Both the position numbers and the translations under genes were made by a program. From Akkermansia sp. (lineage in GTDB: Bacteria; Verrucomicrobiota; Verrucomicrobiia; Verrucomicrobiales; Akkermansiaceae), in NCBI GenBank assembly GCA_017415995.1, contig JAFQDN010000036.1, forward strand, positions 1 to 41,318: a stretch of DNA of 41,318 bases, read 5' to 3'. Under the pieces are notes generated by a model that worked only from the letters and a program-made list of their open reading frames with translations, ran no database searches and was not told where the DNA came from. Positions 17,785 to 28,314 of this stretch are shown here, one piece after another; the stretch's first letter is position 1, and each line of letters starts with the position of its first letter.

Positions 17785-19149
17785 ATGTGGACAGGACGCT
17801 TTTCTCAGGCTACGGCGGATCTCGTACTGAAATACGGAGAATCCATCTCATACGACTGGAAACTATACCGGCACGATATTGCCGGTTCCATTGCTCATGC
17901 CCGTGCACAGCTGCGCGCCGGCATGCTTACGCAGGAGGAATTTGCTGCCATTGAAGGCGGTTTGCTCGGAATCCTGGCTGATATTGAGACCGGTAATTTT
18001 GCTTGGTCCATTAAGTTGGAAGATGTGCACATGAACATTGAGAGTGAGCTCACGCGCCGTATCGGGGCTCCGGGTGCAAAACTCCATACCGCCCGCTCCC
18101 GTAATGATCAAGTGGCTACGGATACCCGCTTGTATTGCCGGGCGGAGATAGATAGCACCCTCTCTCTGTTGCAGGACATGCAACGAGCCCTTGTTGCCAA
18201 GGCGGAGCAGTATGCGGAGGTGCGTATTCCCGGGTATACTCATTTGCAGCGAGCCCAGCCCGTCACTATCGGCCACCATTTGCTTGCATATGTGGAGATG
18301 CTCGGGCGAGATGTTACGCGCTTGCAGGATTGCCGCCGTCGCCTGAATATTTCCCCCCTCGGTTCCGGCGCCATTGCCGGCTCTACCATTAACCTGGATC
18401 GCGCTGCCATTGCTGCGGAGCTTGGCTTTGATGCCGTTTCCGAAAACTCCATGGATGCCATTGCAGACCGTGATTACATCATGGAAACGCTCTTCTGTCT
18501 CTCCCTCATCGGTACTCACCTCAGCCGCCTCAGTGAGGACCTCGTCCTTTGGAGCAGCTCGGAGTTCGGTTTCTGCACGCTGTCGGACGCTCACACCACC
18601 GGTTCCAGCCTGATGCCTCAGAAGAAGAATCCGGACGTTTCCGAGCTTACTCGTGGCAAGAGTGGTCGCCTGTATGGCAACCTTGTCAGTGTGATGGTTG
18701 CTGTTAAGGGGCTCCCGCTCACTTACAACCGTGATTTGCAGGAGGACAAGGAACCCCTTTTCGATTCTTTTGAAACGGTTTCTCTCGCATTGCGTGTGAA
18801 TGCAGAGATGGTGGCTGCCATGCGTATCAATGAGGATAAGTGCGCTGCTGCCGTGTCGGACCCCCTCTTGTTGGCAACGGATTTGGCCGATTATCTGGTA
18901 CGTCGCGGTGTGCCTTTCCGCCATGCTCACGAGCTGGTCGGTAAAGCTGTAGCCGTTGCCGTTGGTTCATCTACTCCTTTGGATAAGCTGTCGCTTGAGC
19001 AGTTCCGCGAAATCTCGCCCGAGTACGGTGAGGATGTGCACTCCGTGTTCAATTTGGACCGAGCATTTGAACTCCGAACCAATCCCGGCGCGCCGAATCC
19101 GGCCAATACAGCTCGGCGCATTGCCTATTGGAAAACGCTGCTGAGCTGA
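17785..19149 (+). CDS. argH: Argininosuccinate lyase
   Basis: A 454-residue enzyme of the fumarase/aspartase superfamily that splits argininosuccinate into arginine and fumarate, the last step of arginine synthesis. The family signature GSSLMPQKKNP is present near residue 273, with TARSRNDQVATD near residue 100 and a GYTHLQRAQP segment near 150 supplying catalytic residues. The frame is open far upstream (to 17395), but WTGRFSQATADLVLKYGESISYDW is the true family N-terminus and the promoter lies inside the longer frame. It is divergent from gcvT, with a palindrome GTTAG-TG-CTAAC at 17674-17685 between them. Confidence 0.95.
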   Translation: MWTGRFSQATADLVLKYGESISYDWKLYRHDIAGSIAHARAQLRAGMLTQEEFAAIEGGLLGILADIETGNFAWSIKLEDVHMNIESELTRRIGAPGAKLHTARSRNDQVATDTRLYCRAEIDSTLSLLQDMQRALVAKAEQYAEVRIPGYTHLQRAQPVTIGHHLLAYVEMLGRDVTRLQDCRRRLNISPLGSGAIAGSTINLDRAAIAAELGFDAVSENSMDAIADRDYIMETLFCLSLIGTHLSRLSEDLVLWSSSEFGFCTLSDAHTTGSSLMPQKKNPDVSELTRGKSGRLYGNLVSVMVAVKGLPLTYNRDLQEDKEPLFDSFETVSLALRVNAEMVAAMRINEDKCAAAVSDPLLLATDLADYLVRRGVPFRHAHELVGKAVAVAVGSSTPLDKLSLEQFREISPEYGEDVHSVFNLDRAFELRTNPGAPNPANTARRIAYWKTLLS

Positions 19150-19181
19150 TGCCGGGCAGACGCCGACTTTTCTGTATACAA

Positions 19182-19226
19182 AACATCCTGCGGTCGCTTT
19201 CCCTTAGCACCGCAGGATGTTTTTTT
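19182..19226 (+). terminator. Rho-independent terminator of argH
   Basis: A 12-bp stem (19182-19193 with 19210-19221) is followed by a run of T residues to 19226, 32 bp after the argH stop. Confidence 0.9.
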
Positions 19227-19243
19227 GCCGAATGATGCGTGCG

Positions 19244-19585
19244 TTACACTAACGCTACGATGTTATCCCACAGAAAAAAATATACCACGGCTCCTACCAA
19301 GACAAGTAAGTACATCAGGTACAGGATGATGCCGCGAGAATCCCCTCCGTGTGCCACTGCAAAACGGTGCGGCCATATGAAAATGATTCCCAGTGCCAAC
19401 AATATTAACCATTTGACTAAACGAAATGCCAGGACAAACAGCATGTAAATCACTTTCAATATAGCGGTCAATACCCCGCCCGTACTTTTGCTCAGCTTTG
19501 TGCTCATGTTTTTCAGTTGTTTTGTTATCCCTCCTTTTTTTTGCTGACGTGTTTTCAGCCTCACAGGGGTGGGATTGCCTTGCAT
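19244..19585 (-). CDS. Small basic membrane protein, unknown
   Basis: A 113-residue protein with a lysine-rich N-terminus and two or three hydrophobic helices (about residues 40-72 and 85-108). A shorter start at 19507 (MSTKLSKST) is possible; GGAGGGA lies about 20 nt before it, too far for a good site. I do not recognise a family. It converges with argH across the terminator. Confidence 0.55.
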   Translation of the reverse strand: MQGNPTPVRLKTRQQKKGGITKQLKNMSTKLSKSTGGVLTAILKVIYMLFVLAFRLVKWLILLALGIIFIWPHRFAVAHGGDSRGIILYLMYLLVLVGAVVYFFLWDNIVALV

Positions 19586-19651
19586 TCTAACGGATTATTT
19601 ATCCCTTGTACAGCTTATTTTTTGCAGATGATGGTGTTCTTTTGTAAAAAC

Positions 19652-19680
19652 TTGCGAAGTTAACGCAACTGTGGTATATT
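19652..19680 (+). promoter_or_regulatory. Leaderless promoter of the MBL-fold hydrolase gene
   Basis: TTGCGA (19652-19657), a 17-nt spacer and TATATT (19675-19680), then 6 nt to ATG 19687. The transcript would start at the initiation codon. Confidence 0.6.
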
Positions 19681-19686
19681 CCGGGC

Positions 19687-20493
19687 ATGGCAGAGTTGAT
19701 TATGTTGGGCACGGGAAATGCTGCGGTGACACAGTGTTACAATACCTGTTTTGCTGTGCGGAATGGGGAGGCTGTGTTTTTGGTGGATGCCGGAGGCGGA
19801 AATGGAATTCTGAGGCAGCTGGAGTCCGCCGGTATAAAGTTGGATGAGATACATGATATGTTTGTAACGCATACACATACGGACCACATCCTCGGTGTTG
19901 TGTGGGTTGTGCGTATGGTGGCTCAGCGGATGAATGCCGGTAAATACGCGGGAACTCTGAATATTTACGGGCACGATGAGGCCCTCCGTGCTCTGGCAAT
20001 GATTTGTCGGCTGACCTTGCCTATGAAGGTGCATCGTCATCTCGGAGTAGATATTTTGTTGAATGAGTTGCAGGATGGTGCTGCCTTTTCTGCTGCCGGC
20101 ATGTTTGCAACTGCGTTTGATATAGGCTCCTCCAAAGCTCGTCAGTTCGGGTTTGAGCTGAAGTTGCCCGGAGGGCAACGCTTAACGTGTTTGGGGGATG
20201 AGCCGTACAACGAGCGTGCTCATGCCTACGTCTACGGTGCAGATTGGCTTTTAAGTGAGGCATTTTGTTTGTACGAGGCGCGAGAACGCTTTAAGCCGTA
20301 CGAAAAACACCACAGTACTGCTGCGGATGCCGGGCGCTTGGCGGAGTCTCTGCATGTGCGTAATTTGCTGTTGTACCACACGGAGGATTCTTGTTTACAA
20401 ACACGCCGCGCTGCTTATACTGCTGAGGCTGCGCTGTATTATACCGGCAAAATTCATGTGCCGGACGATTTGGAGTGTATCCCGTTGTCCTGA
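19687..20493 (+). CDS. Metallo-beta-lactamase-fold hydrolase (RNase Z/ElaC-like subgroup)
   Basis: A 268-residue single-domain metal hydrolase. The metal motif is THTHTDH (His62, His64, Asp66, His67). It follows LVDAGGGNG, and later CLGDEP and LLLYHTED supply further ligands. The N-terminus ELIMLGTGNA and this order resemble RNase Z-like proteins, but it lacks the exosite arm of true tRNase Z as far as can be seen. It could cleave nucleic acid or a small phosphodiester. It stands alone, with its own leaderless promoter and a GC-rich hairpin downstream. Confidence 0.8.
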   Translation: MAELIMLGTGNAAVTQCYNTCFAVRNGEAVFLVDAGGGNGILRQLESAGIKLDEIHDMFVTHTHTDHILGVVWVVRMVAQRMNAGKYAGTLNIYGHDEALRALAMICRLTLPMKVHRHLGVDILLNELQDGAAFSAAGMFATAFDIGSSKARQFGFELKLPGGQRLTCLGDEPYNERAHAYVYGADWLLSEAFCLYEARERFKPYEKHHSTAADAGRLAESLHVRNLLLYHTEDSCLQTRRAAYTAEAALYYTGKIHVPDDLECIPLS

Positions 20494-20501
20494 AATGTAA
20501 A

Positions 20502-20536
20502 GCCGGCCGGGGTGCGCATGATCGCTCCCGGCCGGC
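20502..20536. terminator. GC-rich hairpin between convergent genes
   Basis: A perfect 10-bp GC-only stem (20502-20511 with 20527-20536) follows the hydrolase stop by 8 nt. There is no T run, so it may act as an mRNA-end stabiliser or a weak terminator. Confidence 0.5.
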
Positions 20537-20653
20537 CGTACTTACACCTACTCTATGAAAACAGTTGACTGTTCTTGTGGTCGGCTCTCACCCCGACCTG
20601 TATAGTTGTACGGAGTAAGTTTGCGGATTCTTTCAAAAAATGTGATTTTTTTT

Positions 20654-21691
20654 TCAAAAATTTTCATTCGTTGGTGCATTTTCTGCCGGAATGATTTCAA
20701 ACTCAATGTTTTCTGTGCCTGTTCCGAATTCGCTGTTAATTCCATTATCGTCTTGCAGCGTGAACTCTTCACCGAAAATTCGCGCGAACGTAGGGCTTGC
20801 TATAAAGTCCGTCAGGAGGGGAGAATTGTAGAAATCCGCATGGTAGAGTTGGGAAACGGTATCCTCAATGAGGCGGGACGCTCGCTGTGCTTCCCCGGCA
20901 GCCTCTTCCCAGCAATCCGGCCATGCTTTGTCGGGGGTACAGTAGGTGTCAATATTTTGTTGTGCTTTATCTGCAAATGCGTTTAATCTGTGTTCCGTGG
21001 GGTTTTTGCAAAGATCCGCAAACTCATACAGGAGTTTTTGGATGGCTTGTTCACGTGGCGTCCCGCAGTAGCGAGAGGGGAGGGTGGGTGTGCTGCCCTT
21101 GGTGATAACCACGGTGTCCGGGGTGGTAAAGATGTGCTGCGGTTCTTCAAGGTCGGCGGTGCCTTGGGCTACATCAATGACAAGGCTTTGCCTCAATACG
21201 GTACAGAGTGGCTTGCCCCAGAAGGAGGGGGTGACGCTCAGCGCGCATTCGAGGCACAGGCGGTGCTCTGCCACCATGCTGCCGTTTGGTCTGCGGTGCA
21301 GGGTGTTGCCGATAAAGTACACCGCATACTCAGCCTTGGCGTTATCCATATTGCTGAGGGGAATCGGTACAGGTGTGTCGTGTTTTACTTTTAACTCCCC
21401 GTCTTCCGTGTAGACCCGGAAGTTCCAGGTAATGGGCTGAATCTTATTGAAGGCAGATGGCATAAGATTGCCGTATACCTCGGTATGCGTGGGCAAATCT
21501 GCCGTGCTCCATTTGTATTCAAAGTTTATGCCTTGGCCGTGGTCATGTGTGGTCAGAGGGGAGACAGCGAGCTGTTCAGTGGTGACGATTTCCGCCGTAT
21601 TATCCCGGAACATGGGTTGCAGCCCGATGGCCGCCGTGCCTGCTACTCCCATAGCCAAGATGATGATGGTGCGCCAATGCCATTTCTTCAT
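20654..21691 (-). CDS. Membrane-anchored extracytoplasmic protein, unknown
   Basis: A 345-residue protein with a basic start and one hydrophobic helix (residues 5-25), so it is probably anchored in the inner membrane and exported. The rest is soluble: a beta-rich part (about 50-200) with several cysteines (CLECAL, C near 190) and a helical, acidic C-terminal part. I recognise no family. It is divergent from hisS and has its own leaderless promoter. Confidence 0.6.
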   Translation of the reverse strand: MKKWHWRTIIILAMGVAGTAAIGLQPMFRDNTAEIVTTEQLAVSPLTTHDHGQGINFEYKWSTADLPTHTEVYGNLMPSAFNKIQPITWNFRVYTEDGELKVKHDTPVPIPLSNMDNAKAEYAVYFIGNTLHRRPNGSMVAEHRLCLECALSVTPSFWGKPLCTVLRQSLVIDVAQGTADLEEPQHIFTTPDTVVITKGSTPTLPSRYCGTPREQAIQKLLYEFADLCKNPTEHRLNAFADKAQQNIDTYCTPDKAWPDCWEEAAGEAQRASRLIEDTVSQLYHADFYNSPLLTDFIASPTFARIFGEEFTLQDDNGINSEFGTGTENIEFEIIPAENAPTNENF

Positions 21692-21697
21692 GGCGTC

Positions 21698-21726
21698 ATT
21701 TTATCTGAACTCTGCTCATGAATCAA
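21698..21726 (-). promoter_or_regulatory. Leaderless promoter of the membrane-anchored unknown
   Basis: On the minus strand, TTGATT (21726-21721), a 17-nt spacer and TAAAAT (21703-21698), then 6 nt to ATG 21691. Confidence 0.6.
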
Positions 21727-21781
21727 GCTTGTATTAGTGCTGTACCGCACAAAAACGCATACTCTCACACTGCGTTTGCGG

Positions 21782-21809
21782 TTGACATGTCGCTTTGTCT
21801 GTGTATAAT
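21782..21809 (+). promoter_or_regulatory. Consensus sigma70 promoter of hisS
   Basis: A perfect TTGACA (21782-21787) and a perfect TATAAT (21804-21809), spaced by 16 nt, precede ATG 21840. The leader is about 24 nt with no Shine-Dalgarno. Because the promoter lies inside the longer open frame (ATG 21795), that start can be excluded. Confidence 0.8.
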
Positions 21810-21839
21810 ACCTGCGTTTCACAGACCGTACATCATATT

Positions 21840-23108
21840 ATGCCAGACGCAAGATTTCAACCATTGCCGGGATTCCGTGACTTTGCTCCGCAGGAATACG
21901 CTTTCAGAGCCTACTTGTTCAATACTTGGCGAAAAGTTGCACATCGGTACGGTTTTGTAGAATGGGAGGCTCCCACGATTGAATCCACCGAGTTATATCT
22001 GAAAAAATCCGGTGGCGAACTTCCTACGCAACTTTTCCGCTTTACGGACCAAGGTGAGCGTGATATTACCGTACGCCCGGAGCTTACCGCCTCCTTGGGG
22101 CGCATTGCTGCTGCTTACCAGCGTGAGTACACCAAGCCTCTCAAATGGTTCGAAATCGGCTCCTGCTTCCGATACGAGAAACCGCAAAAGGGCAGATTGA
22201 GAGAGTTTGTGCAGTTTAATGCCGATATTTTGGGTGAAGCGGGTGAGGGGTCAGACTCTGAGCTGATAGCTCTGGCCATTGATTGCATGCGCGAGTTCGG
22301 TTTTACGGCGAATGATTTTGAGGTACGCATCAGTGACCGCGAGGTGTGGATTCGCTATGCTGCTGAACACGGTGTGCCGGAGGAGCAGGTGGGCGATTTT
22401 TTGGCTATTATTGATAAGTTTGAGCGTGATCGCCCCGAGGATAGCCAAAAGAAACTGGATGCTTTCGGTATGTTGCGCGCGGATATCGAGGCGTTTATTC
22501 AGAATCCCCCTGCCGGGTGCTCTCCACGCTATGATGCCGTTTTGGCTGAGCTGGACGCCCGTGGCCTGGCTGAGTATGTGAAGCTGGACCTCTACGTTGT
22601 GCGTGGTTTGGCGTATTACACCGGCTTGGTGTTCGAAATCTTTGACAAAGGCCACAGCCTGCGCGCCGTTGCAGGTGGTGGCCGCTATAATGGTTTGGTG
22701 TCCACCTTGTCCAACGGTGCGGTGGATATGCCCGCTACGGGCTTTGCCATGGGTGATGCCGTGATTGCTCACCTCATCGAGGCTTGCCCGGCAGCCCGCG
22801 CCCTGCGAGATGCCGCCTTGCGCCCGAATGCCTGTGATGTTTGCTTGGTGCTGGCTGCCCCGGAGATGCGCATGCAAATGCTTACCCTGGCTTCCACGCT
22901 CCGTGATGCCGGCTTGCGGGTGGACCTGCCTTTGGCTCCGGCCAAGATGGGTAACCAGCTCAAACGCGCAGAGAAAATCGGTGCTCGCTACGCCGTTGTC
23001 GTCGGCGCCGAATACCCGCGAGTGGAGCTTAAAACACTTGCCACGCGTGAGTCCGTTCAAACGGACTTGGAGTCCTTACTCTGCGAGCTCCTCCCGTCCG
23101 AGGACTGA
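21840..23108 (+). CDS. hisS: Histidyl-tRNA synthetase
   Basis: A 422-residue class II synthetase that charges tRNA-His. Motif 2 reads CFRYEKPQKGRLREFVQFNAD. The histidine-binding loop is VRGLAYYTGLVFE, where many bacterial enzymes have Asp instead of the Ala in RGLDYYTG. Motif 3 lies in PATGFAMGDAV. A C-terminal anticodon-binding domain (about 325-420) follows. Length is normal. It has its own consensus promoter and a terminator downstream. Confidence 0.93.
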   Translation: MPDARFQPLPGFRDFAPQEYAFRAYLFNTWRKVAHRYGFVEWEAPTIESTELYLKKSGGELPTQLFRFTDQGERDITVRPELTASLGRIAAAYQREYTKPLKWFEIGSCFRYEKPQKGRLREFVQFNADILGEAGEGSDSELIALAIDCMREFGFTANDFEVRISDREVWIRYAAEHGVPEEQVGDFLAIIDKFERDRPEDSQKKLDAFGMLRADIEAFIQNPPAGCSPRYDAVLAELDARGLAEYVKLDLYVVRGLAYYTGLVFEIFDKGHSLRAVAGGGRYNGLVSTLSNGAVDMPATGFAMGDAVIAHLIEACPAARALRDAALRPNACDVCLVLAAPEMRMQMLTLASTLRDAGLRVDLPLAPAKMGNQLKRAEKIGARYAVVVGAEYPRVELKTLATRESVQTDLESLLCELLPSED

Positions 23109-23128
23109 TAAAATCCCTCATTTTTACC

Positions 23129-23164
23129 AAAAGGCGCCGGTAGGATTCCCTCCCGGTGCCTTTT
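23129..23164 (+). terminator. Terminator of hisS
   Basis: A 12-bp stem with one G-T pair (23129-23140 with 23153-23164) and a 12-nt loop lies 20 bp after the hisS stop. The 3' arm ends in TTTT. Confidence 0.75.
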
Positions 23165-23232
23165 AGCTGAATAAGATAGGGAAAAATCCTTCTTTTTCGT
23201 AAAAAAAGCTCGCAATCACGTGGCTGATGGCG

Positions 23233-23238
23233 TATACT
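23233..23238 (+). promoter_or_regulatory. Candidate -10 box of the ptsH-ptsI operon
   Basis: TATACT lies 28 nt before the ptsH ATG. The -35 region (TCGCAA at 17 nt) is weak. Unlike several neighbours, this gene has a leader with AGGA about 10 nt before the start. Confidence 0.4.
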
Positions 23239-23266
23239 AGCAAGCAGCAAACAGGATTGACAACAT

Positions 23267-23533
23267 ATGATTACTAAGAAACTCACTGTCCTCAATAAAC
23301 TCGGCATTCACGCGCGCCCCGCTGCTCAGTTTGTACGTGTTGCAAGTCGCTTTCAGTCTGACGTTACGGTTGAAAAAGATGATGAGTCTGTGGATGGCAA
23401 AAGCATCATGGGCTTAATGATGCTTGCTGTCGGTTGTGGAGCCATTATCAACGTTACAACAGAAGGCGCTGATGAGGCTGACGCCATGGCTGCTCTGGAA
23501 GAGCTCGTCAAGAATAAGTTCGGTGAGGAATAA
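23267..23533 (+). CDS. ptsH: Phosphocarrier protein HPr
   Basis: An 88-residue HPr. The phosphoryl-accepting His15 lies in KLGIHARPA, and the regulatory Ser46 lies in GKSIMGLM. HPr passes phosphate from enzyme I to sugar permeases or to regulators. An intact Ser46 leaves room for HPr kinase control. The gene is followed 61 bp later by ptsI, forming the general PTS pair. No sugar-specific enzyme II is in the window, so the system may be regulatory (as in nitrogen-type PTS) or served by distant genes. Confidence 0.95.
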   Translation: MITKKLTVLNKLGIHARPAAQFVRVASRFQSDVTVEKDDESVDGKSIMGLMMLAVGCGAIINVTTEGADEADAMAALEELVKNKFGEE

Positions 23534-23594
23534 GCTCTCTGCCTTATTTTCTTGACTCCCGCAACACTCAGAAATCTCATCCGCCATCTTTTTC

Positions 23595-25352
23595 ATGTCA
23601 GAGTCCTTTGAACGCAGAATGAAAGGCATGCCGGTATCTCCCGGCATCGCGGTGGGGTGTCTGCGTGTGGAGGCTCGCGGGTGTTCTGCTCCTGTTACCC
23701 GTAACATTCTTCCCACGGAAATGGAGCGGGAATGGGCGCGCTTTGAGAGTGCCTTGGCCAAAACCGAGGAGGAGCTGCATTCCCTCAAGGAGAGGGTTGC
23801 TCACTTATCCGGTGCCACGGAAGCTGCTATTTTTGATGCCCATCTGTTGTTTTTGCGTGACCGCACCATCCTGAGCCGTTTGCGCAAGGAGTTCCCGGCT
23901 CGTATGCAGAATATTGACGCTGTGTACTATGCCGTTGTCCAAAACTTCATGGAAATCATGCGCCACGTGGATGATGCATATTTGCGCTCCCGCGTGACGG
24001 ACATCGGTGATGTGTTGCAGCGTGTCCTCAAAAACATGGCTCCACCGGTTGCCGGAGTAGGGACTACCTCCTCTCCCTGTGGTTGTGATCCGTACGTGCT
24101 TGCCGCTTATGATTTGACACCGAGTGATACAGCGGATTTGGATCCTCGCACGGTACTGGGCTTTGTGACGGAGGTCGGCTCCGCGGTATCGCACACGGCA
24201 ATTCTTGCTCGCTCCTTAGGCATCCCGGCCGTTGTCGGCGTGCCTCATTTGGTGATTGATTCCCGCGTTGGTTGCCAAGCCGTGCTGGATGGCTACAACG
24301 GATTGCTGATTCTGAACCCAACGGCTGAAACTCTGGCTCACTACCGGGAGTTGCAGGCTGAAAAGGAAAAGGCTTACGCTGCACTGGAGCAATTAAAGAA
24401 CTTACCGGCGGAAACGCTGGACGGTCACCGCATCCGCTTGGCCGCCAATGTAGAGTTTGCACATGAGTACGGTGCCATTCGCCGCAGTGGTGCTGAGGGC
24501 GTGGGGTTGTACCGTACAGAGTTTTTCCTGTTGGGCGGCGGTAGCTTGCCGGATGAGGATGCCCAGTATGAGCATTACCGTAATTTGGTGGAGAGTTGTG
24601 CTCCGCATGAGGTCATTTTCCGTACGCTCGACTCCGGGGGTGATAAGCTCCCCTTTGAGGTATTGGAGGAAAAAGAGGATAATCCCTTCCTCGGGTGGCG
24701 CGGTATCCGCGTTTCTCTGAGTCGCCCGGAGGTGTTCAAGGAACAACTGCGCGCCATATTGCGCGCCTCTGCCCATGGCAAAGTGGGCGTCATGTTTCCG
24801 ATGGTCTCCGGCATAACTGAGGTGAAAGAGGTGCACGCCTTGTTGGATGAATGCCGTGCTGAGCTGCGCGAGCGCTCTCTCCCGTATGATGAGCATATGC
24901 GCGTCGGGGTTATGATTGAGGTGCCCAGCGCAGCCATGATGTCGGATGTTCTGGCTCGTCATGTGGATTTCTTCTCTATCGGCACCAACGATTTGACCCA
25001 ATACACCATAGCGGTGGACCGCGTGAACTTCCGCGTATCCGGCATGTTCCGTCCCACCCATCCGGGCGTCATCCGCATGATTCGCCAAACCATTTCTGCC
25101 GGTATACCTACTGCTATTTGTGGTGAGATGGGCAGTGATATCAACCTCCTTCCATTGCTGGTAGGTTTGGGGGCTACGGAGCTTTCCGTCGGCACTCACC
25201 TGCTGCCGCTGATTCGTTTTGCCATCCGCAATCTGCGCTATGACGAATGCAAGGCTATGGCAGAGCAGTCTCTTCTTGCCGAGGACAGCTACACCATCCG
25301 CAACCTTTCTCAAGAGCTTGCCCGCAAGTCCTATCCCTCTCTCTTCTCATAA
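23595..25352 (+). CDS. ptsI: PTS enzyme I (phosphoenolpyruvate-protein phosphotransferase)
   Basis: A 585-residue enzyme I that phosphorylates HPr from phosphoenolpyruvate. The phosphohistidine is His200 in VGSAVSHTAILAR. The C-terminal PEP-binding TIM barrel shows GVGLYRTEFFLL (near 295-306), GGDKLPF, EVPSAAMM and SIGTNDLTQY (near 455), all intact. The length matches the 570-580 usual for this family, with no GAF domain of the PtsP type. It forms a pair with ptsH. Confidence 0.95.
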   Translation: MSESFERRMKGMPVSPGIAVGCLRVEARGCSAPVTRNILPTEMEREWARFESALAKTEEELHSLKERVAHLSGATEAAIFDAHLLFLRDRTILSRLRKEFPARMQNIDAVYYAVVQNFMEIMRHVDDAYLRSRVTDIGDVLQRVLKNMAPPVAGVGTTSSPCGCDPYVLAAYDLTPSDTADLDPRTVLGFVTEVGSAVSHTAILARSLGIPAVVGVPHLVIDSRVGCQAVLDGYNGLLILNPTAETLAHYRELQAEKEKAYAALEQLKNLPAETLDGHRIRLAANVEFAHEYGAIRRSGAEGVGLYRTEFFLLGGGSLPDEDAQYEHYRNLVESCAPHEVIFRTLDSGGDKLPFEVLEEKEDNPFLGWRGIRVSLSRPEVFKEQLRAILRASAHGKVGVMFPMVSGITEVKEVHALLDECRAELRERSLPYDEHMRVGVMIEVPSAAMMSDVLARHVDFFSIGTNDLTQYTIAVDRVNFRVSGMFRPTHPGVIRMIRQTISAGIPTAICGEMGSDINLLPLLVGLGATELSVGTHLLPLIRFAIRNLRYDECKAMAEQSLLAEDSYTIRNLSQELARKSYPSLFS

Positions 25353-25402
25353 TTTTGCAGTGTAGTTTCATTACCCGTTGTCTCCTGTTTCCCTTGGTAT
25401 GA

Positions 25403-27295
<1,893 letters not shown>

Positions 27296-27399
27296 TACTG
27301 CGCCCTCCCTCGTCCTGATGCGGTATGTTACTCTTGTAGCCCACCTCCGATTCACCGACGCTCCGCGCTGAATTATTCTCGCTGAAAATCAGGGGAATA

Positions 27400-27433
27400 A
27401 AAATCCCGTAAGTCGTTTAACTTACGGGATTTT
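27400..27433. terminator. Terminator hairpin between thiC and the tRNA-Ser remnant
   Basis: A perfect 13-bp stem (27400-27412 with 27421-27433) with an 8-nt loop and flanking A/T tracts. A second 11-bp inverted repeat (27380-27390 with 27429-27439) shares its 3' arm, so two alternative hairpins are possible. It would also serve the leftward tRNA. Confidence 0.8.
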
Positions 27434-27436
27434 CAG

Positions 27437-27495
27437 CGGACAGGGAGGGATTCGAACCCTCGGTACGCTTTTGACGTACACACGATTTCCAATCG
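27437..27495 (-). tRNA. 3' half of tRNA-Ser(GGA), split by the prophage (attL)
   Basis: Read on the minus strand, this segment has the 3' part of a serine tRNA. It shows an anticodon loop TTGGAAA with anticodon GGA, a long variable arm (stem GTACG/CGTAC), a T arm GAGGG-TTCGAAT-CCCTC, and an acceptor 3' strand CCTGTCC with discriminator G and no encoded CCA. The D arm and 5' acceptor strand are absent to the right, where phage-like sequence begins. Integration into the tRNA 3' half is the simplest explanation. An intact tRNA-Ser should lie at the far end of the element. Confidence 0.85.
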
Positions 27496-27539
27496 TTGCG
27501 GTGAAGTTTGTTGTGTGTTGATTGTTAAGAGATGAATTT

Positions 27540-27561
27540 TTTAGTGACTATTTAGTGACTA
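27540..27561. repeat. Two tandem TTTAGTGACTA repeats beside attL
   Basis: The 11-mer occurs at 27540-27550 and again at 27551-27561, about 45 bp inside the element from the tRNA remnant. Direct repeats in this position often bind integrase arms or excisionase; that role is inference. Confidence 0.6.
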
Positions 27562-27690
27562 AATAAACTTTTTGATTTTTTCGGTTACAGCTTTGAAAGC
27601 TTTTCTTTTGCGCTGGTGTGTACCAGGGCAAGGAGGATGAGGATGCGGGCGATGGTGCGTAGCGCCGGCATGGGGGGGAACGTTATGCCG

Positions 27691-27720
27691 ACTTGTGCTG
27701 ACTTGTGCTGACTTGTGCCG
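27691..27720. repeat. Three tandem 10-bp repeats ACTTGTGCTG
   Basis: Two perfect copies and a third with one change (ACTTGTGCCG) lie just beyond the stop of the leftward gene at 27741. The rest of the stretch 27496-27740 holds no gene I can support. Confidence 0.6.
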
Positions 27721-27740
27721 GTGTTGTCGGCTAGCCGTGG

Positions 27741-28226
27741 TTAGCTGTTGGGGGTGTCGCGCTTGGCGATTTGGGCGCGGATGGCTTCTTCGGCTGCTAT
27801 GTCATCGAAGTGTTGTAGGAGGCTTTTGGTGGGGTCTTGGGCTGCACGTTCCATGGCAAGTTTGTTTATGCGTTGAAAGGTGGGGTTTTGCACGAGTGCC
27901 ATGATTTGGAGTTTGCCGTGGTCTGTGTATTTGTCTTTGAGTTCCGGGTGAAGGCGGTCAAATTCTGCTATGATGCGGCGCTCTTTCCGCTGTTCTTTCC
28001 ATGCTTTCCAGCGCGTATGCGCTTTCCGGTTGAGGTAGATCACCGGCCAGAGTGTCCACCTGACGATTGCGCTGATGCCGTGCCATACGTCGCGCCAGAA
28101 TACGCGACACCGCTCCCACCAAAGGAGGTGTAGTGCAAAGAATATACAGACTATCCCGCATGCCATGCCATAATTCTGCACGATAAACTCCCAAATATCA
28201 AGGATGATTTTCTCGGGTATTGTCAT
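27741..28226 (-). CDS. Prophage-end membrane protein, unknown
   Basis: A 161-residue protein with one clear transmembrane helix (about residues 18-36) and a possible second near 48-64. A basic, helical cytoplasmic tail rich in Arg, Lys and Glu follows (YLNRKAHTRWKAWKEQRKERR and onward). It is transcribed toward attL, opposite to the early operon. Such genes at prophage ends are often expressed in the lysogen. A TAAAAT box ends 5 nt before ATG 28226 with a weak -35, so a leaderless start is possible. I recognise no family. Confidence 0.6.
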   Translation of the reverse strand: MTIPEKIILDIWEFIVQNYGMACGIVCIFFALHLLWWERCRVFWRDVWHGISAIVRWTLWPVIYLNRKAHTRWKAWKEQRKERRIIAEFDRLHPELKDKYTDHGKLQIMALVQNPTFQRINKLAMERAAQDPTKSLLQHFDDIAAEEAIRAQIAKRDTPNS

Positions 28227-28314
28227 GGGTTATTTTACTGCTTTTTCAGTTGAGCGAGGATGGCGCTGAGGTGCAGTGCCAGGATGAATGCGGGGCTTTT
28301 TGCTATGTGCCGTG

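Noticed and set aside
21795..21839. A longer N-terminus for HisRS starting at 21795
   Set aside because: A perfect -10 box (21804-21809) lies inside it, and the family N-terminus begins at MPDARFQPLPG.
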